Shown: piece by piece, positions 60,222 to 64,000 of the stretch
Layout of the letters: every line of letters starts with the position of its first letter
Numbering within the stretch: the first letter of the stretch is position 1
DNA from: Amphirosellinia nigrospora
Lineage: Eukaryota; Ascomycota; Sordariomycetes; Xylariales; Xylariaceae
Assembly: GCA_004123355.1 (NCBI GenBank)
Contig: SCHM01000002.1
Span: 3,941,569-4,005,568, forward strand
Length of the DNA: 64,000 nucleotides
Reading direction: 5' to 3'
The notes under the pieces: model-generated
Told to the model about the DNA's origin: nothing
The model's input: the letters and a program-made list of their open reading frames with translations, nothing else
Databases searched by the model: none
Made by a program: the position numbers and the translations under genes

Positions 60222-60800
60222 TGTCCTTCAAGTACATCAATTTCGTCTACTGGCTAAAACTGCCTGTCCTTATTGCCTCGGATCTGGGTGGAGGCAAGGG
60301 CCGCCGACTGAAGCAGCCTGCTATGCTCCTATCCCCTCTGGCACGAAGGAGTTCATATTAGGCCTCAATAACCCCGATGCTGATGGGATGAATACGACAA
60401 CACGAATTGATAATGAAGTTGCCATAATCAGCCTTTCTTCATCGGCTCCACGTCATCTTGAGCCAAATGTGGTGCCTCGTGTCTTTGGCTGTGAGAGTGC
60501 GGTGAGCTCACAAGGCTGGATTCTTCAGAAACTATGCCCGGTGTTCCCATAGATGAGGCCTTCAATTCCATGAATATGGACCAGAAGAGAAACACACTGG
60601 CCCAGATGGCTGCATTACTGAAAGCTCTGCACGCCCTTCTGCTTCCCGAGAGCCTCACTGGATGGGGAGGCATGGCGGTTGATGACAGTGGCCGCATATG
60701 ACTAGCGTCGCCTCCGGACCGTGGTCTTCTTTCGAAGACTCCTTCAGAGGACGGTTACAAAGGGCTAAAAATTGCTGATGACAGGCCGCTGTACATATAA
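60222..60800 (+). pseudogene. truncated aminoglycoside-phosphotransferase-family (APH-like) gene
   Basis: From about 60319 the plus strand reads CYAPIPSGTKEFILGLNNPD, then DGMNTTTRIDNEVAIISLSS and NVVPRVFG. GWILQKL follows, and after a one-base gap near 60535 PGVPIDEAFNSMNMDQKRNT. Then come LLKALHALLLPESLTGWGGM and DDSGRI. A further break and an in-frame TGA precede SVASGPWSSFEDSFRGRLQR. This resembles the N-lobe and hinge of fungal APH-family kinase-like proteins. The C-lobe with the catalytic HGD and metal-binding motifs is absent downstream. Losing half the domain cannot be a base-call artefact, so I call it a truncated remnant, though a nearby rearrangement of the assembly is possible. 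Confidence 0.6.
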
Positions 60801-61926
60801 ATTTATTTATAGCCTATGGCGATGGAGAATATATTTACTCTCATATCATTTTTTAAAACTAAGATTTTTTCTTCTACTATGCTGTTATAGTACTGCTTAG
60901 GTTTAATAAGGGGTGGTAGATATGACGCTACCCCGGCCCGTGCCGCATGTCCCGTGATAAGTTTGCTAACCTTAATGTGCCTTGTCTTGGTGAAGCACTA
61001 CAACTTTTCTACTATTGATAAGAAGATTCACTATTGCTTCTCAGCGAAGAGTTAGATGGCAGCCTTGTAACTTATCGATAGGTATCTCAGCACCACAAAT
61101 ATGGCCTCGGCTTAATTTATATTGCCGCGCCTGTGCCGTCCCGTTCATGCACTTGGCTTCGTGTATTGAAGAGTTAAGCGACCCGTCTCGTTCTATGTGA
61201 GGTTGAGATGGACCTAGAAGTAAGCGAGGAGACCCTTTAGTATCGTACACTTTGCGGTTGGGGAACTTCGGTGCATCTGGTGAAGACAACAGTGAAGCGT
61301 GATGAGGTAATTGACTTTTATGCGGGCAAAATGATTTTAGTAAAGAAATCTATCGCCTTCTTTACAAACTCAGGATGAAACTCAAGTGATAAATTGCCCC
61401 GCAAGAACCCCTTCATCGTGAACCAATATGTCGCTTTCGCTTTCGCTTTCGATGATGAATGTAGGTGTGATTTGGCCCCCTGACAGAGAAGGTTTCAGGC
61501 ACCGATGCTCCTGCTCATGGAAGAAGAGGATAAGGCACCGATGCTGAGGGATGGGTAATATAGGCAGATTGATTTCAATCTAAATCGACGTCTTAAGACC
61601 GCGCATTGTCCAATAGGCCGATATATCTCAATGACTCGACTTGGTGTGGTGGCCATCAGGGAAGTGCCAAAAGAAGGTCCAGCAGAATGCGCACTGTACG
61701 AAATGGTTTCATGGAAGTCCAATAAATAATTATAATTTATCAATAGTGAGGCGTGAGGACATTTGATGCTTTCTTTGTAACTGATTCGCCTTTTGTGACC
61801 AGTTCCATATGACTGGCTCAATATGTTACACTTCAATCGGCCCCCACGCTACGGGCTCCGATGTCCGAACCAACGAACCAACGAGCCAACGGAACAACCT
61901 GTTAGGACCTCTTGCGCCCAACGTGA
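60801..61926. other. 1.1 kb intergenic, no gene seen
   Basis: AT-rich near 60800-60900. The repeated CGCTTT units at about 61432-61450 are short tandem copies. The minus frames at 61041-61289 and 61495-61836 have no domain. The last part is the methyltransferase promoter. Confidence 0.45.
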
Positions 61927-62979
61927 ATGAGGCGCCTCCGGGTTTGCCGAAGAAAGAGCGCGATGGTACATATTATTTATTCAAGAGCCTCAAATTTTAG
62001 ACTCTTCTCAACCCGATTACTCAAGTCTTCTCAATCGCCGACCGGCAAACCGCAATTCAAACTAAACCACCATCGAGCATTCAGCAGCTCTTGGGTTCAA
62101 TCGCGCAGTGTTACTATGAACGGTCCAGAGTCAGATGTCAAATTCGTGCCCAAGCAGGTCATTCCCTCAACGCCCCAGCTTTACGATGAGCTTGTAGGCT
62201 CGTGTTTCGGGAGCCTGGCAAAGGTGTCTCTGACCTTCGTCCCGCCCATCGCGGACGGTGCCGTCATCCACGACGTCGGTTGCGGGACTGGTGTTGGCAC
62301 TGCTGCCGTCGTCGAGGCCATTACCGGGAAGTCGCTAAACGTGTCCATAAAAGGCACAGACATCAATGAGGGAGCATTGAAGGTCTACCAAGAGAAGGCC
62401 TCCAAGGATCACTGGCCGGCAGAGGCCACCAAGGACGACGCCAACGCCTCCTCACTCAAGGAGGATACATTCACACTGACACTTGCGAACGCATTTATTT
62501 TCGTCTTGCCTAATGACGGCATAGATGCTGTGAAGGAAATCTACCGGACTCTCAAGCCTGGCGGCAAGGTCATCATCAACACGTGGAAGTATGTCCCGAA
62601 CTTCTTGCCTATCCAGGCCGCCTCCAAAGCCACACGTCCCGAGGGGACGCCGCTGCCACGTGCCGGGAGCGAGAAGTGGTCCCAGCCCGAGTACCTTCAA
62701 AGCATCATCGAGAAGGGTGGCTTCGAGAAAGACAAGATAGTCATCGAGACAAGCCCCGTGTACTATCATACGGCTGAGATGGATCACTACGCCAACATGC
62801 TTTGGAGCTTCATCGGTGGCACCACGACCGTCGGCTGGCTACGCTCCGACGAGGAGAACTGGGACAAGGCTATTGAGGTCGTTAAACAGGAAGTGCGTAA
62901 AACGGAAGGTTATCAGGAGCTTCCCGGTAATAAAGGTGTTCTGAAGTTCGTTGCCAATATCGCTATCGCCACGAAATAA
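61927..62979 (+). CDS. SAM-dependent class I methyltransferase, probably mitochondrial
   Basis: A single exon of 350 codons. The first 60 residues are rich in Arg, Ser and hydrophobics with almost no acids (SRASNFRLFSTRLLKSSQSP, RAFSSSWVQSRSVTM). They look like a mitochondrial presequence; the in-frame ATGs at residues 1, 13 and 63 allow longer or cytosolic forms. The core follows MNGPESDVKFVP. SAM-binding motif I is IHDVGCGTGVGT, the acidic motif II region KGTDINEG, and motif IV/post region FTLTLANAFIFVLPND. EIYRTLKPGGKVIINTW follows, and the end is VLKFVANIAIATK. The fold is that of UbiE/methyltransferase-11-like enzymes. The substrate cannot be told. Frame intact. Confidence 0.85.
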   Translation: MRRLRVCRRKSAMVHIIYSRASNFRLFSTRLLKSSQSPTGKPQFKLNHHRAFSSSWVQSRSVTMNGPESDVKFVPKQVIPSTPQLYDELVGSCFGSLAKVSLTFVPPIADGAVIHDVGCGTGVGTAAVVEAITGKSLNVSIKGTDINEGALKVYQEKASKDHWPAEATKDDANASSLKEDTFTLTLANAFIFVLPNDGIDAVKEIYRTLKPGGKVIINTWKYVPNFLPIQAASKATRPEGTPLPRAGSEKWSQPEYLQSIIEKGGFEKDKIVIETSPVYYHTAEMDHYANMLWSFIGGTTTVGWLRSDEENWDKAIEVVKQEVRKTEGYQELPGNKGVLKFVANIAIATK

Positions 62980-64000
62980 GGGCGCGGCAAACGTAAACAG
63001 AGGAACAAGAAGATAGCGCGCTAGATTGAGAATTACTCTTGTGACGGATCAAGGCACTTTTAAATACGGTCTAGCTGTCTGAACTACCTAGGTAAATTGA
63101 TAAATCCGATGGCGTCAACTACCTGACTAGGTACCTAGGTAGTCTGCCTCTTACTTCCCACATATGTACTCGCCATCGCCGCGCCAGCCCTAGATGTTAG
63201 GCGTACACTATTCCTGACTCTTCACACCTCGCCTGTACCTATATAGTTGCTGCCATGCCAATGCATGCATGCACGGCACAAGCGACAAACTCTTGTCTTC
63301 TCCTCGCCACCGCAAAGGTGAGTTAAAGACGATCAGACTGTGCGCGACAAAAGACCAAGACCTTTAAGCCATCGAATTCTTTCAAGCCGCCACAATAGCC
63401 GGGCACCGGGTCTGAATGGGCTGCGGACTTCACGAGCGCAGGCGCAGGTGCAGTCGAGCGACCAGACGCAGAGTTCGAAGGAATTACATAGCGGTAACCC
63501 TGTAGAAGAACGAGTCGTTTGGGGACCATAGGTCACCACAGCCAATCTGTCGCGTTTTGGCGTCTGCTACACCCATCGTGTAGGTACTTTGCTATCTCGG
63601 GTTGAATACCGATAAGGGCGCATCATCCCTGTCTGTCGCGGAGATCCGGAAGCTAGGGTAGCGCGCAGGCGACGAGTGCGCTACTGACGCCCCTGCATCG
63701 TTACCTACGGTATTACTGTAAGAAACCGTGGACGGTCACCGAATGGTAACCGGTGTTAGTAGTGTTACCGATGCTCTCGGGGATGCAGCATGGTCTCCGG
63801 CAGCTTTGGATAGTGGTTGAGGCGTGATTGTAAGTGAGATGTAGGGCCTATCAAATCCTGCAGAGGAGGGGGAGGGTGGTATCATTATGTTGCACTCCAG
63901 GTCAGCTCAAGGCGGGCAGCAATCATATCCAACGGTTTCTGGATTCTGACATATGATCAGAACAATGTGACGCGTCAAGAAACCAAGTTGCTGTAGTATC
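62980..64000. other. right-edge intergenic, no gene seen
   Basis: Contains two CCTAGGTA palindromes (63087-63094, 63132-63143) and short frames only. The last 400 bp show no recognisable feature before the window ends. Confidence 0.45.

Noticed and set aside
1-64000. CRISPR arrays, prokaryotic operons or phage defence systems
   Set aside because: No spaced direct repeats were found, and the genes are spliced and eukaryotic in type.

Overview
The window looks like nuclear DNA of a filamentous ascomycete (Pezizomycotina, probably Sordariomycetes). Conserved genes are interrupted by short GT-AG introns (41 to about 300 bp), intergenic spaces are long, and the best ORFs resemble fungal families: DUF7704, telobox Myb, RNA-dependent RNA polymerase, a Rax1-type RGS protein and AIM11. 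No CRISPR array, prokaryotic operon or intact transposon was seen.

Layout. 1-3.1 kb: edge sequence with weak coding traces. 3.1-7.4 kb: a small DUF7704 membrane protein (minus) and a two-Myb telobox protein (plus). 8.4-11.2 kb: ribosomal proteins uL15 and eS4. 11.2-16.3 kb: a gene-free stretch. 16.3-23.7 kb: a mitochondrial D-lactate dehydrogenase and a large RNA-dependent RNA polymerase (RNA silencing). 24.3-32.8 kb: a housekeeping block with NAC beta, tRNA adenosine deaminase Tad1 (minus), eL24, a Prx5-type peroxiredoxin (minus) and a DUF1348 protein. 35.9-40.7 kb: an RGS protein with three C-terminal membrane spans and pantothenate kinase. 42-47.8 kb: two unrecognised minus-strand genes, AIM11 and a 2-oxoglutarate/Fe(II) oxygenase. 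47.8-61 kb: AT-richer and gene-poor, with unrecognised accessory genes and a decayed phosphotransferase-like gene. 61.9-63.0 kb: a probable mitochondrial methyltransferase.

Two results matter most. First, many conserved genes read through only if one base is restored at one or more points, mostly inside short G, C or A runs. The same type of defect recurs in D-lactate dehydrogenase, RdRP, NAC beta, Tad1, Prx5, DUF1348, pantothenate kinase and AIM11, so I read it mainly as base-calling or assembly error, not gene death. Gene spans below therefore bridge frames. Second, the divergent genes at 51820-52726 and 54669-55777 appear to be distant paralogs of one unrecognised family: their two comparable introns sit at matching places with the same phases. 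They are the best candidates here for something undescribed.

All domain calls come from reading translated sequence against remembered family patterns; no database search was run.
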